A stretch of 64,000 bases of DNA, from contig NZ_WKKE01000011.1 of the NCBI RefSeq assembly GCF_009674775.1, positions 62,001 through 126,000 on the forward strand, read 5' to 3'. This stretch comes from Flavobacterium sp. LC2016-23. Lineage in GTDB: Bacteria > Bacteroidota > Bacteroidia > Flavobacteriales > Flavobacteriaceae. Below the pieces are notes generated by a model, which did no database searches, was not told the DNA's origin, and worked only from the letters and a program-made list of their open reading frames with translations. A program made the translations under genes and the position numbers. Positions 7,976-16,206 of this stretch are shown piece after piece (positions within the stretch are counted from its first letter, which is position 1; the number at the start of each line of letters is the position of its first letter).

Positions 7976-8614
7976 AGCGAGCCAGTTCTTAAAATCAAAG
8001 AAATTCTGCGGTGCAACACCGTGACCAACAGGGTATTCTTTATAAGTAACCGGAATATTTAATTTTTCTAAAATCCCTGGTGTTTTTCTCGCCCAGTCAA
8101 TTGGAATAACCTGATCGACAGTTCCGTGAGAAGCAAATATTTTCAGGTTTGTAAAGTCATTTTGTTCAAAACCTTCCTTGATGATTTCTTCATTAAAATA
8201 ACCACTCATCGCAACCACCTTTTGGATTTTTTCAGGATACGAAAGTGCTACGGCATAACTCAGGATAGAGCCCTGACTGAAACCAATCAAAGTTACATTA
8301 TTTGCATCGATAGGGTAGTTGGCAACCAATTCATCAACAAATGTTGCGATTACATCACGTGAGGTTTTTGCTTGTTCGTTATCAGAAAATTTGTTCTGAT
8401 CTGCATCAAAATTAATAGCGTACCAGGCGTATGCACCATATTGCAAATCATAAGGAGCCCTTGCCGAAATAACATAATAATGATCCGGCAATTCTGTTGC
8501 AAACGAAAACAAATCGGCTTCGTTGCTGCCATAACCGTGTAATAAAAGTAAAACGGGATTTTTGTCTAAGATAACTTTTGGTTCCTGTATTTTATATTCT
8601 AAAGATAGATTCAT
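7970..8614 (-). CDS. Alpha/beta hydrolase, phospholipase/carboxylesterase family
   Basis: A 214-residue cytoplasmic esterase of the YpfH/acyl-protein-thioesterase-like family. LLLHGYGSNEADL (23-35) supplies the oxyanion region. GFSQG (111-115) gives the nucleophile S113, HGTVDQVIP gives D167, and PVGHGV gives H198, so the catalytic triad is complete. It probably hydrolyses short-chain carboxyl esters. It is last in a minus-strand series with the dihydroorotase-like and small membrane genes, separated by 107 nt. Confidence 0.9.
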   Translation of the reverse strand: MNLSLEYKIQEPKVILDKNPVLLLLHGYGSNEADLFSFATELPDHYYVISARAPYDLQYGAYAWYAINFDADQNKFSDNEQAKTSRDVIATFVDELVANYPIDANNVTLIGFSQGSILSYAVALSYPEKIQKVVAMSGYFNEEIIKEGFEQNDFTNLKIFASHGTVDQVIPIDWARKTPGILEKLNIPVTYKEYPVGHGVAPQNFFDFKNWLAE

Positions 8615-8721
8615 TTTTTTTAATTATGAAGTGTGAGTTGTGAATTGTAAATTTTCAACCTTGATAAAAGAGTTATTGGAATTTGGAATTTATCCCGAAG
8701 TTTCGGAATTGGAATTTTATT

Positions 8722-9048
8722 CTAACCAATACTTCTAAACCATTTCTGAAAAAGCTCTCCCACTAAAGGAATGGGCCTTGTTTGTCCCTGAATGGCACTA
8801 AAAATACCATAACTCCATAAAACCGAGATGCAGATCCACATGGGGAAAGTAATGAAAAAGCTGTCAAAATTGCTGATAATGGCTCCAAATGAAATGAAAG
8901 CCAGCGATAATCCCAAAGCCTGACGGATATGGAAAGAAGCAAAACTATTTTTATTTTCCGAGTTCATAGACATTGCAATAAGAACGCCTACAATTAAGAT
9001 GTAGCTGGTAATTGCAGCAGTTTTTCCCTCTTCGATTGAATTATTCAT
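8722..9048 (-). CDS. Small polytopic membrane protein (Tic20/DUF4870-like)
   Basis: A 108-residue protein with about three hydrophobic segments: ITSYILIVGVLIAMSM, ALGLSLAFISFGAII and FPMWICISVLWSYGIFSAI. The central FHIRQALGL and the C-terminal PLVGELFQKWF recall the Tic20/DUF4870 fold. The ATG at 9048 is preferred over a TTG at 9069, because the latter would overlap the upstream dihydroorotase frame by 17 nt and adds an unlikely polar prefix. It starts 4 nt after the upstream stop, so translation is probably coupled. Function unknown. Confidence 0.75.
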   Translation of the reverse strand: MNNSIEEGKTAAITSYILIVGVLIAMSMNSENKNSFASFHIRQALGLSLAFISFGAIISNFDSFFITFPMWICISVLWSYGIFSAIQGQTRPIPLVGELFQKWFRSIG

Positions 9049-9052
9049 GTGA

Positions 9053-10309
9053 TTATTTTGTGATAACAAGTTGATTTTGATTTAAAATGCCATAAACAGC
9101 ACCCTGGATTTCTGTTCCTAAGAAGGCAGAATTTTTAGATTTGGAAAGAATATTTTCTTTTGTAAAAGTGTATTTTCCTTCGGTGGTAAAAAACGTAAAA
9201 TTAGCTTTGGAACCTTCTGCAATTACGTTGTTTTCAATTCCAAAAACAGTTTTTCCTGAAGTCAGTTTTTCAATTATAACTTCTAAAGGTAAAACAGTCA
9301 GCAAAGCACCAAAAGCACTTTCGAGCCCGATTGTACCATTTTTAGCCGTATCAAATTCCATTTTCTTGAATTCAATGTCAATCGGATTATGATCCGAAGT
9401 AATCATATCGATTGTCCCCTCAAGAACGGCATTGATAAGAGCAATTCTGTCCGCTTCAGCGCGTAGAGGCGGCGTAACTTTATATCGGGTGTCAAAACCT
9501 TCTAATTTTTCATCATTTAAAACCAAATGATGAACGGCAACACTACAGGTAACGTTAAGGCCTTTCGCTTTCGCTTCCTTAATCATAGTAGCAGATTTTG
9601 CTGTGGAAATAGTCGGTATATGAAGTTTTCCTCCGGTGTATTCCAGTAAAAACAAATTTCGGGAAATTTCTAATTCCTCGGCTAAGTTTGGGATTCCTTT
9701 TAAACCTAAGCGGGTAGAAACAATTCCTTCATTGGCAACACCATTTCCTTTGATGTTGGCATCCTGTGAATACGAAATCACCAAACCATCAAAATCCTGC
9801 ACGTACTGTAAAGCGATTTTAAGAAGATTGGCATTGTCAAGGCTTTTATTGTAATCGCCAAAAGCTATGGCACCTGATTTTTTCATGTCAAATAATTCGG
9901 CCATATCTTTTCCTTCACTCGCTTTGGTCAAAGCTCCAATCGGGAAAAGTTCCGTGGCAAAACCATTTGCTTTGTTTTTTACAAAATTAATCTGCGACTG
10001 ATTGTCGATTACAGGGAAGGAGTTGGGCTGCAGTGCAATGCCGGTAAAACCGCTTTTTGCAGCAACATTCAGTCCGTTTGCAATGGTTTCCCTGTCTTCA
10101 TAACCTGGTTCTCCCAAAGAAACACTGCTGTCAAACCAGCCTTGTGAAAGATGTAAATTATCGAATTTTACTTCGGTTGTATCTTCAATATCAAGAATTG
10201 AAGGTCCTATTTTTTCTATAATACCATCTGCAATTAAAAGATCAACGGTCTTGTTATGAAACGGACTTTTGGAGTCGATAATTTTGGCGCTTCTGATGAT
10301 TATTTTCAT
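9053..10309 (-). CDS. Dihydroorotase-like amidohydrolase lacking canonical zinc ligands
   Basis: A 418-residue amidohydrolase-superfamily protein that matches dihydroorotase along its length. The canonical DPHVHLREPG, whose two His bind zinc and whose Arg binds substrate, reads DSSVSLGEPG here: S62, S64 and G66 replace His, His and Arg. The later HIxHVST element reads HIPTIST, so another His is missing. VAVHHLVL and SDHNPID keep one region of His and the catalytic Asp. By analogy with inactive DHOase paralogues (PyrC' in pseudomonads), it may be structural for aspartate transcarbamoylase or have another substrate. Common automatic labels will call it pyrC; the sequence does not support activity. 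Confidence 0.85.
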   Translation of the reverse strand: MKIIIRSAKIIDSKSPFHNKTVDLLIADGIIEKIGPSILDIEDTTEVKFDNLHLSQGWFDSSVSLGEPGYEDRETIANGLNVAAKSGFTGIALQPNSFPVIDNQSQINFVKNKANGFATELFPIGALTKASEGKDMAELFDMKKSGAIAFGDYNKSLDNANLLKIALQYVQDFDGLVISYSQDANIKGNGVANEGIVSTRLGLKGIPNLAEELEISRNLFLLEYTGGKLHIPTISTAKSATMIKEAKAKGLNVTCSVAVHHLVLNDEKLEGFDTRYKVTPPLRAEADRIALINAVLEGTIDMITSDHNPIDIEFKKMEFDTAKNGTIGLESAFGALLTVLPLEVIIEKLTSGKTVFGIENNVIAEGSKANFTFFTTEGKYTFTKENILSKSKNSAFLGTEIQGAVYGILNQNQLVITK

Positions 10310-10369
10310 ATGTAGATAAATTTATTTTAAACTGAAATTGTAGCATCTTAAACCTTAAAAGGTTATGGT

Positions 10370-10432
10370 GTCATTTCGACGAAGGAGAAATCGCATTCAA
10401 TATTCCTTGCAGTGTGACATATCCTGTGCAAA
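10370..10432. repeat. TCATTTCGACGAAGGAGAAATC dispersed repeat, one copy
   Basis: The stretch around 10372-10396 (GTCATTTCGACGAAGGAG and following AAATCGC) ends in GTGTGACAT at about 10425. I recall this sequence as a common intergenic repeat in flavobacteria; only one copy is seen in this window. Confidence 0.45.
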
Positions 10433-10439
10433 CTAAACT

Positions 10440-12368
10440 TTACTTTACAAATTTTATAATTGCCATTTCTAATGCTAAAAATAACAGTGCAAAGATAACA
10501 AACCATTTCCAAATCTGACTGTCAGTGCGCTCAGTTTGTAGCGTGTTAAAAATAGTCGAAAGGGTATCGGCGGTTTTAAAATCAGAAACCACATTTGTAT
10601 TGGCCTGGCTTAAATCACTTTCGCTTCGCTTGTAGTTGAAACTCAGGTTTTCTACCCAGTTTTTTTTATCAAAAGCACTATAATTTCCAGCTGTTTCCGG
10701 AAAGTCGTTAAAGACTAATTTTACCTTACTATTCAATATCTGCTGAATCGGAATGAAAGAATCGTCATTTCCTTTTATTTCTAAAATGGCATCTTTCGTC
10801 AATAAAACATCCACGAAATAAGGCTGGTTATTGCCGATCGTAAGCGCATTAACGCCCGTTTTCTGGTTGTTCTGTCCCATTTTGTAAAAGAGAGGAACAA
10901 TTAAAGGAGACTGCTGAAAGTTTGAGATTACACTATTAAGAGGTGCTGAAAAAACAGAAACGGCAGACACGGGATTCTGAACCATGGTCAGAAATACACT
11001 TTGATCTTCATAAGATAAAACAGCCGGATAAGGACTCGAAATATCAAATGACTTCGCAGTTTTCGGGTATTGAAAATTCGTAATTTTATTTTCAAAAACA
11101 CCTGAAAACAAAGGATGGTCAAAGTTAATTTTGGTGATCAGCTTACTTGTATTCTGAAGGTTTTTAAACTGGATTTTTCCAAAATTGCCCAGAAAAGCAT
11201 TCAGATTGCTGACCGAACTTTTTTCGGAGGGTATGATTACTAAATTTCCGCCTTTCGATACAAACGCTTTCAGGGTTGTCTGTAAAGCCTGAGGCACTTC
11301 CTCCAGTTCGTTTAAGATAATAGTATTTTGTTTTTCCAGACTATTATAATCCAGACTGCTGAGCGAATAGTTGTTGTAGTTGAACTCCGTTTGCGTATAA
11401 ATTCTCGATAAGAAGTTGCTTTTTTCAGGATCGCCAATACTGATTACATTTGTTTTCTTCGTTTTTGAAATACTAAAATAAAGCTTGTTGTCGTAGCTCA
11501 GACCATTGTCTTCAATTGTTACGTAACCATGAAATGCTTCTTTTGGAATCGTAAAATTGATTTTCTTTTTCTTGTTATCAAAATTGATGATAGTTTTGGC
11601 AATCAGTTTGTCTTGATTGTAAAGGGCCATTGAAACCGGTTTGAAATTTTCCCCATAAGCCGATAAATTTACACTGATTTCATAAAAATTTTCCAAAGTC
11701 TGATTGATGAAAACGCTGTCAATCGATATGTTGTTTTTTTGTTCCGCTTCGGGAATTATAAAATAAGGCTGTTCCTCGGCATCAATATTTTTTATGTCTT
11801 TTTCAGTAAGGCCTACCGCATCCGTAATCACTACAATGTCCTTTTTATGAGCAGATTTATGTGCTTTAATTTTGGCTATTATCGCCGAAAGCTCAAACGG
11901 AGTTGCGCTGTATTTTAGGTTTTGTAAAGCGCTTTTGGAGGATTTAATATCGGTATTCCAATAGTTTTCAGTATTGGTAAGCAATGAAAACTGAGCGCTT
12001 TCCGGCGTGTTTTCGAGTAATTCCTGAACGGCACGTTTTAATAATTCACCTTTTTTTCCTTTTGCCTGCATACTAAAGGAGTTGTCAAGGACAATGTACA
12101 TTTCGTTAGAGGCATTTTTACTGTCTTTGGCTTCAAAAAAAGGCTGTGCAAACGCAAAAATCGCAAAAGCCAGCAATAATAAACGGGTAGCCAGTAAGAG
12201 TCTTTTTTTGATTTTAGAACTTTTACGGGTTTGAATGGAAAGTTCTTTCAGGAAGCGGACATTAGTAAAATAGGAGGTTTTAAAACGTCTTAATTGAAAC
12301 AAATGAACCAAAATTGGAACAATCAATAAAAACAGAAAGTATAGAATTTCGGGATGTTTAAAATGCAT
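10440..12368 (-). CDS. BatA-type aerotolerance protein with VWA-like domain
   Basis: A 642-residue membrane protein. The N-terminus (MHFKHPEILYFLFLLIVPIL... LFQLRRFKTSYFTNVRFL) is the Aerotolerance/BatA N-terminal domain with two hydrophobic helices (about 8-25 and 58-76). A VWA-like domain follows, with a MIDAS-type DNSFS (D95, S97, S99). The middle is a long periplasmic-type beta-rich region; a last hydrophobic helix is near the C-terminus (WFVIFALLFLALEMAIIKFV). It belongs to the Bat family of Bacteroidota envelope proteins; biochemical role unclear. The dihydroorotase-like gene follows 130 nt downstream in the same direction. Confidence 0.88.
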   Translation of the reverse strand: MHFKHPEILYFLFLLIVPILVHLFQLRRFKTSYFTNVRFLKELSIQTRKSSKIKKRLLLATRLLLLAFAIFAFAQPFFEAKDSKNASNEMYIVLDNSFSMQAKGKKGELLKRAVQELLENTPESAQFSLLTNTENYWNTDIKSSKSALQNLKYSATPFELSAIIAKIKAHKSAHKKDIVVITDAVGLTEKDIKNIDAEEQPYFIIPEAEQKNNISIDSVFINQTLENFYEISVNLSAYGENFKPVSMALYNQDKLIAKTIINFDNKKKKINFTIPKEAFHGYVTIEDNGLSYDNKLYFSISKTKKTNVISIGDPEKSNFLSRIYTQTEFNYNNYSLSSLDYNSLEKQNTIILNELEEVPQALQTTLKAFVSKGGNLVIIPSEKSSVSNLNAFLGNFGKIQFKNLQNTSKLITKINFDHPLFSGVFENKITNFQYPKTAKSFDISSPYPAVLSYEDQSVFLTMVQNPVSAVSVFSAPLNSVISNFQQSPLIVPLFYKMGQNNQKTGVNALTIGNNQPYFVDVLLTKDAILEIKGNDDSFIPIQQILNSKVKLVFNDFPETAGNYSAFDKKNWVENLSFNYKRSESDLSQANTNVVSDFKTADTLSTIFNTLQTERTDSQIWKWFVIFALLFLALEMAIIKFVK

Positions 12369-12660
12369 TCTGGCTTTGATTTACTCCACTACGTTTGTTT
12401 TTTCGTGAAGATACTGGTCAAAAATACAAATTTTTAGTTAAACCAAATACGGAATGTTGGTTAAACCCTATAAGTAATTTAAGTTCATATAATTTTTACA
12501 AGAACAAACAACATTCACTTATAATCTCTTAAACGACTTATATAGTTTAAAGTGCAGGTATTTGAAAAATGTAACTTTTGTAAATTCATTTGTAATAAAA
12601 AATAACTCCTAAAAGAGAATATTGAGTATTTTAGCTAATTCAAAAAACAACTCAAAAAAT
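12369..12660. other. Divergent intergenic region
   Basis: About 290 bp between the divergent BatA-like and lactonase genes. AT-rich with several TTTG-like motifs (for example TGTAACTTTTG near 12570), but none has both boxes at proper spacing. Promoters for both genes must lie here. Confidence 0.4.
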
Positions 12661-13773
12661 ATGAAAAGATTATATATGTTTCTTTTTTCAGCTTTAGTTT
12701 TTACTACTGTGCAGGCTCAGAATAAATTTAATTTATTGGTAGGAACCTATACGAACACTTGTGAGAGTAAAGGAATTTATGTGTACGAATTCAATGCAGG
12801 TACAGGTGAATTTAAATTGAAAAACAACTCAGAAAATGTGTTAAGTCCGAGTTATTTGTCTGTTTCATCAGATAATAAATTTATTTATGCTGTGAATGAA
12901 AATGGAACGCAAAGTACTGCAAGTGCTTTTGGATATGACGCCAAATCAGGAAAACTTACTTTTTTAAATAAAAATGATGCTCTGGGCGCAGATCCGTGTC
13001 ATTTGATTAATGATGCTCAGAATGTAATTATAGCCAATTATTCAGGCGGAAGTATTGCTGTATTTAAGAAAAATGCTGATGGAAGTATCACGGAGGGGCA
13101 ACAGTTAATTCAGCATGAAGGAAAAGGACCAAATAAAGCGCGTCAGGAAAAAGCACATGTCCATATGGTAGTTTTTTCACCGGATAAAAAGTTTGTTTTA
13201 TCAAATGACTTAGGCGAGGATAAGATTTTTATTTATAAATACAATCCGACTGCTAAACATGAAATTCTAACATTGAAAGGAACAGTTGACGTAAAAGCAG
13301 GAAGCGGTCCGAGACATTTAACTTTTAGCAAAGACGGGAAATTTGTATACCTAATTCAGGAATTAGACGGTACGTTAACGACTTTTAGCTATGATAAAAC
13401 CGGAAATTTAAAAGTAATTGGCGCAACGAGTATACTTGCCAAAGATTTTAAAGGAGGTACAGGAGCGGCGGCTATTAAAATTTCACCTGATGGAAAATTT
13501 TTATATGTAACTGATCGTGTAGATGCCAACAATATTACTGTTTATAAAATCCTTAAAGACGGAAAAATAGAACTTGTTGAGCAAATAAGTACATTAGGAA
13601 AAGGACCAAGGGACTTTGCAATTGATCCCACAGGAAATTACCTTTTGGTCGGACATCAATATACGAATAACATCATAATCTTTAAAAGAGACAAAGCCAC
13701 AGGAAAACTGACGGATACAGGTAAAAAAATAGAACTGTGTTCACCGGTTGGATTGGTTTTTACTAAAATTTAG
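12661..13773 (+). CDS. Secreted lactonase-family beta-propeller (6-phosphogluconolactonase-like)
   Basis: Start taken at the ATG at 12661, which gives a clear signal peptide (MKRLYMFLFSALVFTTVQAQ) on a 370-residue protein; a TTG 39 nt upstream in frame would bury it. Repeated blades contain Y-V/I-Y-x-F and SPDGKF/DGKFLY motifs (LLVGTYTNTCESKGIYVYEF at the start, KISPDGKFLYVTDR near 280), the pattern of the seven-bladed Lactonase/YbhE family. YbhE hydrolyses 6-phosphogluconolactone in the cytoplasm, but the signal peptide puts this one in the periplasm, so another lactone or muconate-type substrate is likely. Confidence 0.88.
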   Translation: MKRLYMFLFSALVFTTVQAQNKFNLLVGTYTNTCESKGIYVYEFNAGTGEFKLKNNSENVLSPSYLSVSSDNKFIYAVNENGTQSTASAFGYDAKSGKLTFLNKNDALGADPCHLINDAQNVIIANYSGGSIAVFKKNADGSITEGQQLIQHEGKGPNKARQEKAHVHMVVFSPDKKFVLSNDLGEDKIFIYKYNPTAKHEILTLKGTVDVKAGSGPRHLTFSKDGKFVYLIQELDGTLTTFSYDKTGNLKVIGATSILAKDFKGGTGAAAIKISPDGKFLYVTDRVDANNITVYKILKDGKIELVEQISTLGKGPRDFAIDPTGNYLLVGHQYTNNIIIFKRDKATGKLTDTGKKIELCSPVGLVFTKI

Positions 13774-13782
13774 TTTGAAAGG

Positions 13783-13909
13783 TACTAAGTCGCTAAGGTT
13801 CTAAGATGCTAGGCTTAAAAATAAAAAAGACTCAAATGATAAATTTAATTTATCATTTGAGTCTTTTAATCTTAGCTCCTTAGCATCTTAGCGACTTAGC
13901 ACCTTAAAA
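13783..13909. repeat. CTAAG-repeat arms enclosing a perfect terminator hairpin
   Basis: Left arm GGTACTAAGTCGCTAAGG... (13783-13815) and right arm ...CTTAGCGACTTAGCACC (to 13905) are inverted copies built of 8-bp units of the form TnCTAAGn. Inside lies a perfect stem: AAAAGACTCAAATGATAAA (13825-13843) against its complement ending GAGTCTTTT (13858-13866). It sits between the convergent lactonase and helicase genes and probably terminates both. Confidence 0.8.
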
Positions 13910-13911
13910 AA

Positions 13912-15264
13912 CTATTTATTCTTATCTTTTCTCTTCTTATCTCTCGTTTTCAGCATATTTCTGTTAACAGAACCGTGCGTTTTCTTTTTGGTTTTTGAAG
14001 GACCTCCAAGATTCACTTTTTTATTCTTTTTATCTTTTTCATGGAAAGCACCATCTCCGCTAAGTTTTTGTTTTTTCATTAAAAACTTAATAGGCTGACG
14101 CTCTTTTTCAGGTTCGATCAGCTTAGATGAAATTTCTACTTCTTCCGGGAAATTAGCTATTGCAAGTTCCTGGTTCATCAAAACTTCCACTTCTACTTTG
14201 AATTCTTCTTCACGGGGCGTGATAAAGCTAATGGCAGTTCCCGTGGCATCCGCACGACCTGTACGTCCAATTCGGTGCATGTACAATTCCGGTAATTCCG
14301 GAAGTTCAAAGTTGATAACATGCGAAATATTGGAAATATCCAGACCTCTCGCCATAATATCGGTAGTAATCAGTCCGCGAAGGTTTCCTTCCTGAAATTC
14401 AGCCATGGTACTCAAACGGTAATTCTGGGACTTATTGGAGTGGATTACCCCAAACTGACCTTCAAAATCTTCTTCGATACGCGTGTGCAGCATGTCTGAA
14501 ATCTTTTTATTGTTCACAAAAACCAAAACACGTTCCATGCTTTCGTTTGTTTCCAATAAATGTTTCAGTAAGTTCACTTTAGTATTAAAGTTCGGAACAT
14601 TATAGGTAATCTGTGTAATATTTTCAAGAGGAGTTCCTGAAGCAGCAAGTGTTACTTCTTCCGGAAAATCAAAAAAGTCATTCAGAACCGCATCGACTTC
14701 ATCCGTCATTGTGGCAGAGAATAAAATATTTTGACGTTTGGCTTTCATCATCGCCAGCAATGCTGTTAATTGCGTACGGAAACCTAAATTCAGCATTTCA
14801 TCAAACTCATCAATTACTAATTTTTGAGTTTCATCAAAACGAATTACCGCATCCAAAGCCAAGTCCATCGTACGACCGGGCGTTCCCACTAAAATATCAA
14901 CTCCTTCGTAAACGGCTTTTTTCTGTGTGTTGATATTTACACCACCAAAAATACCAAGTGTCTTAACCGACATGTATTTGGTTAATTTCTCAACTTCTTC
15001 TACCACCTGAACGACTAATTCACGGGTAGGAACCAGTACTACAATTTTTGGCGTATTGGTTGGGGTAAACTTGTATAATTTTAAAAGAGGCAGTAAATAG
15101 GCAAATGTCTTACCTGTACCTGTTTGCGCAATTCCCATCATATCGCGACCTGACATAATCACAGCAAAGGATTTTTCCTGAATTGGAGTTGGTGTAACAA
15201 AACCCAATTCATCGATTGCTTTTTGTAGTGATTTTGGAAGATTGAATTTTTCGAAAGTGCTCAT
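13912..15264 (-). CDS. DEAD-box family ATP-dependent RNA helicase with DEFD motif II
   Basis: A 450-residue helicase. The Q motif (TPTPIQE) precedes motif I AQTGTGKT (46-53), PTREL, GTPGR (127-131), motif II DEFD (152-155), SAT (183-185), RGLDI and HRIGRTGRA. All core motifs are present except that Ala of DEAD is Phe. Asp and Glu for Mg-ATP are kept, so activity is expected. The C-terminal 60-70 residues are Lys/Arg-rich (KKQKLSG... KTRDKKRKDKNK), a likely RNA-binding tail. Such helicases act in ribosome assembly or cold-dependent RNA remodelling. Confidence 0.93.
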   Translation of the reverse strand: MSTFEKFNLPKSLQKAIDELGFVTPTPIQEKSFAVIMSGRDMMGIAQTGTGKTFAYLLPLLKLYKFTPTNTPKIVVLVPTRELVVQVVEEVEKLTKYMSVKTLGIFGGVNINTQKKAVYEGVDILVGTPGRTMDLALDAVIRFDETQKLVIDEFDEMLNLGFRTQLTALLAMMKAKRQNILFSATMTDEVDAVLNDFFDFPEEVTLAASGTPLENITQITYNVPNFNTKVNLLKHLLETNESMERVLVFVNNKKISDMLHTRIEEDFEGQFGVIHSNKSQNYRLSTMAEFQEGNLRGLITTDIMARGLDISNISHVINFELPELPELYMHRIGRTGRADATGTAISFITPREEEFKVEVEVLMNQELAIANFPEEVEISSKLIEPEKERQPIKFLMKKQKLSGDGAFHEKDKKNKKVNLGGPSKTKKKTHGSVNRNMLKTRDKKRKDKNK

Positions 15265-15336
15265 TTACATTAAATTTTGTGCAAATGTACGTTAAAATGA
15301 TGGTTTTTTTGTTGATTTTCTATTTATATACCATTT

Positions 15337-15410
15337 TGTCCCTCTGAGCGAAGTCGAAGAACATACCAATTGGAATCGGGCTTCGACTTCGCTCAGCCTG
15401 ACATTCGCTG
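15337..15410. repeat. CTTCGACTTCGCTCAG-type inverted repeat
   Basis: CTGAGCGAAGTCGAAG (about 15344-15359) is inverted as CTTCGACTTCGCTCAG (about 15381-15396), a perfect 16-bp stem, followed by CCTGACA. Related copies lie at 30994-31062 and 49674-49700. It stands upstream of the helicase gene and downstream of TIGR02757 gene. Confidence 0.75.
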
Positions 15411-15441
15411 AAATTAGCCTGAAGGATGAAAATAGAAAATA

Positions 15442-16206
15442 TTAAAATCCCTCAAAAACACCCAGTCCAAAAAGGGCAAAATCGTATTTTACAGGGTCTT
15501 GGGCATCCATTTCCCTGAGTTTTTGGTCTAATTCAGCCAAAGCTTTTCCATCATTTTGTTTTCGGGTCAGAATCCCTAGTTTTCGGGCAACATTGCCGGA
15601 ATGTACATCTAAAGGGCAGGATAGGGCTGCTGGTGAAATAGTTTTCCAGATTCCCAGGTCAACTCCTTTTGTATCCTGACGTACCATCCAGCGCAGGTAC
15701 ATGTTAATTCTTTTGGCTGCTGAATTGTTTAGGGGATCTGAAATGTGTTTTTGAGTCCGCGGAAGGTGATCTGTTTCAAAAAAGATCTTTTTAAACTCAT
15801 GAATGCTCTTTTGGAGGCTGTCATTTTCCTGATTTTTAGCAAAAACGGCTTCAAGGCCATTGTGGTTTTTATAAATGTGCTGCAATCCTTTTACAAAACC
15901 TGCAAAATCGCTTCCGTTAAAGGTTCTGTGAACAAAATTTTCCAGTCTTGCCAAATCTTCATCGGAATGGGTCATGATAAAATCGTAAGGCGTATGGCCC
16001 ATTAATTCCATCATGGTATGCGAGTTTTTAATAATCATTTTACGATTTCCCCAGGCAATGGTAGCACTTAAGAAACCCGCAATTTCGATGTCTTCTTTTT
16101 GAGTAAACAAATGCGGAATCTGTACAGGATCACTTTCAATAAAATCCTGATTGTTGTATTGAATGACTTTTTCGTCTAAAAAATCTTTAAGTTCAGTTTG
16201 ATTCAT
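15442..16206 (-). CDS. TIGR02757 family protein
   Basis: A 254-residue protein from the start MNQTELKDFLDEK; the in-frame ATG six codons upstream would enlarge the overlap with the preceding gene. It matches the TIGR02757 pattern known from Bacteroidota: HLFTQKEDIEIAGFLSATIAWGNRKMI, then NLYLRWMVR-type segment (INMYLRWMVRQDTKGVDLGIW), then CPLDVHSGNVARKLGIL near the end. That last part resembles the HhH-GPD DNA-glycosylase tail (LxVDxH), so a link to DNA repair is possible but not shown. The start overlaps the upstream membrane-protein gene by 14 nt, suggesting coupled translation. Confidence 0.85.
   Translation of the reverse strand: MNQTELKDFLDEKVIQYNNQDFIESDPVQIPHLFTQKEDIEIAGFLSATIAWGNRKMIIKNSHTMMELMGHTPYDFIMTHSDEDLARLENFVHRTFNGSDFAGFVKGLQHIYKNHNGLEAVFAKNQENDSLQKSIHEFKKIFFETDHLPRTQKHISDPLNNSAAKRINMYLRWMVRQDTKGVDLGIWKTISPAALSCPLDVHSGNVARKLGILTRKQNDGKALAELDQKLREMDAQDPVKYDFALFGLGVFEGF

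Noticed and set aside
12622..12660. N-terminal extension of the lactonase from a TTG
   Set aside because: It would place 13 polar residues before a normal signal peptide.
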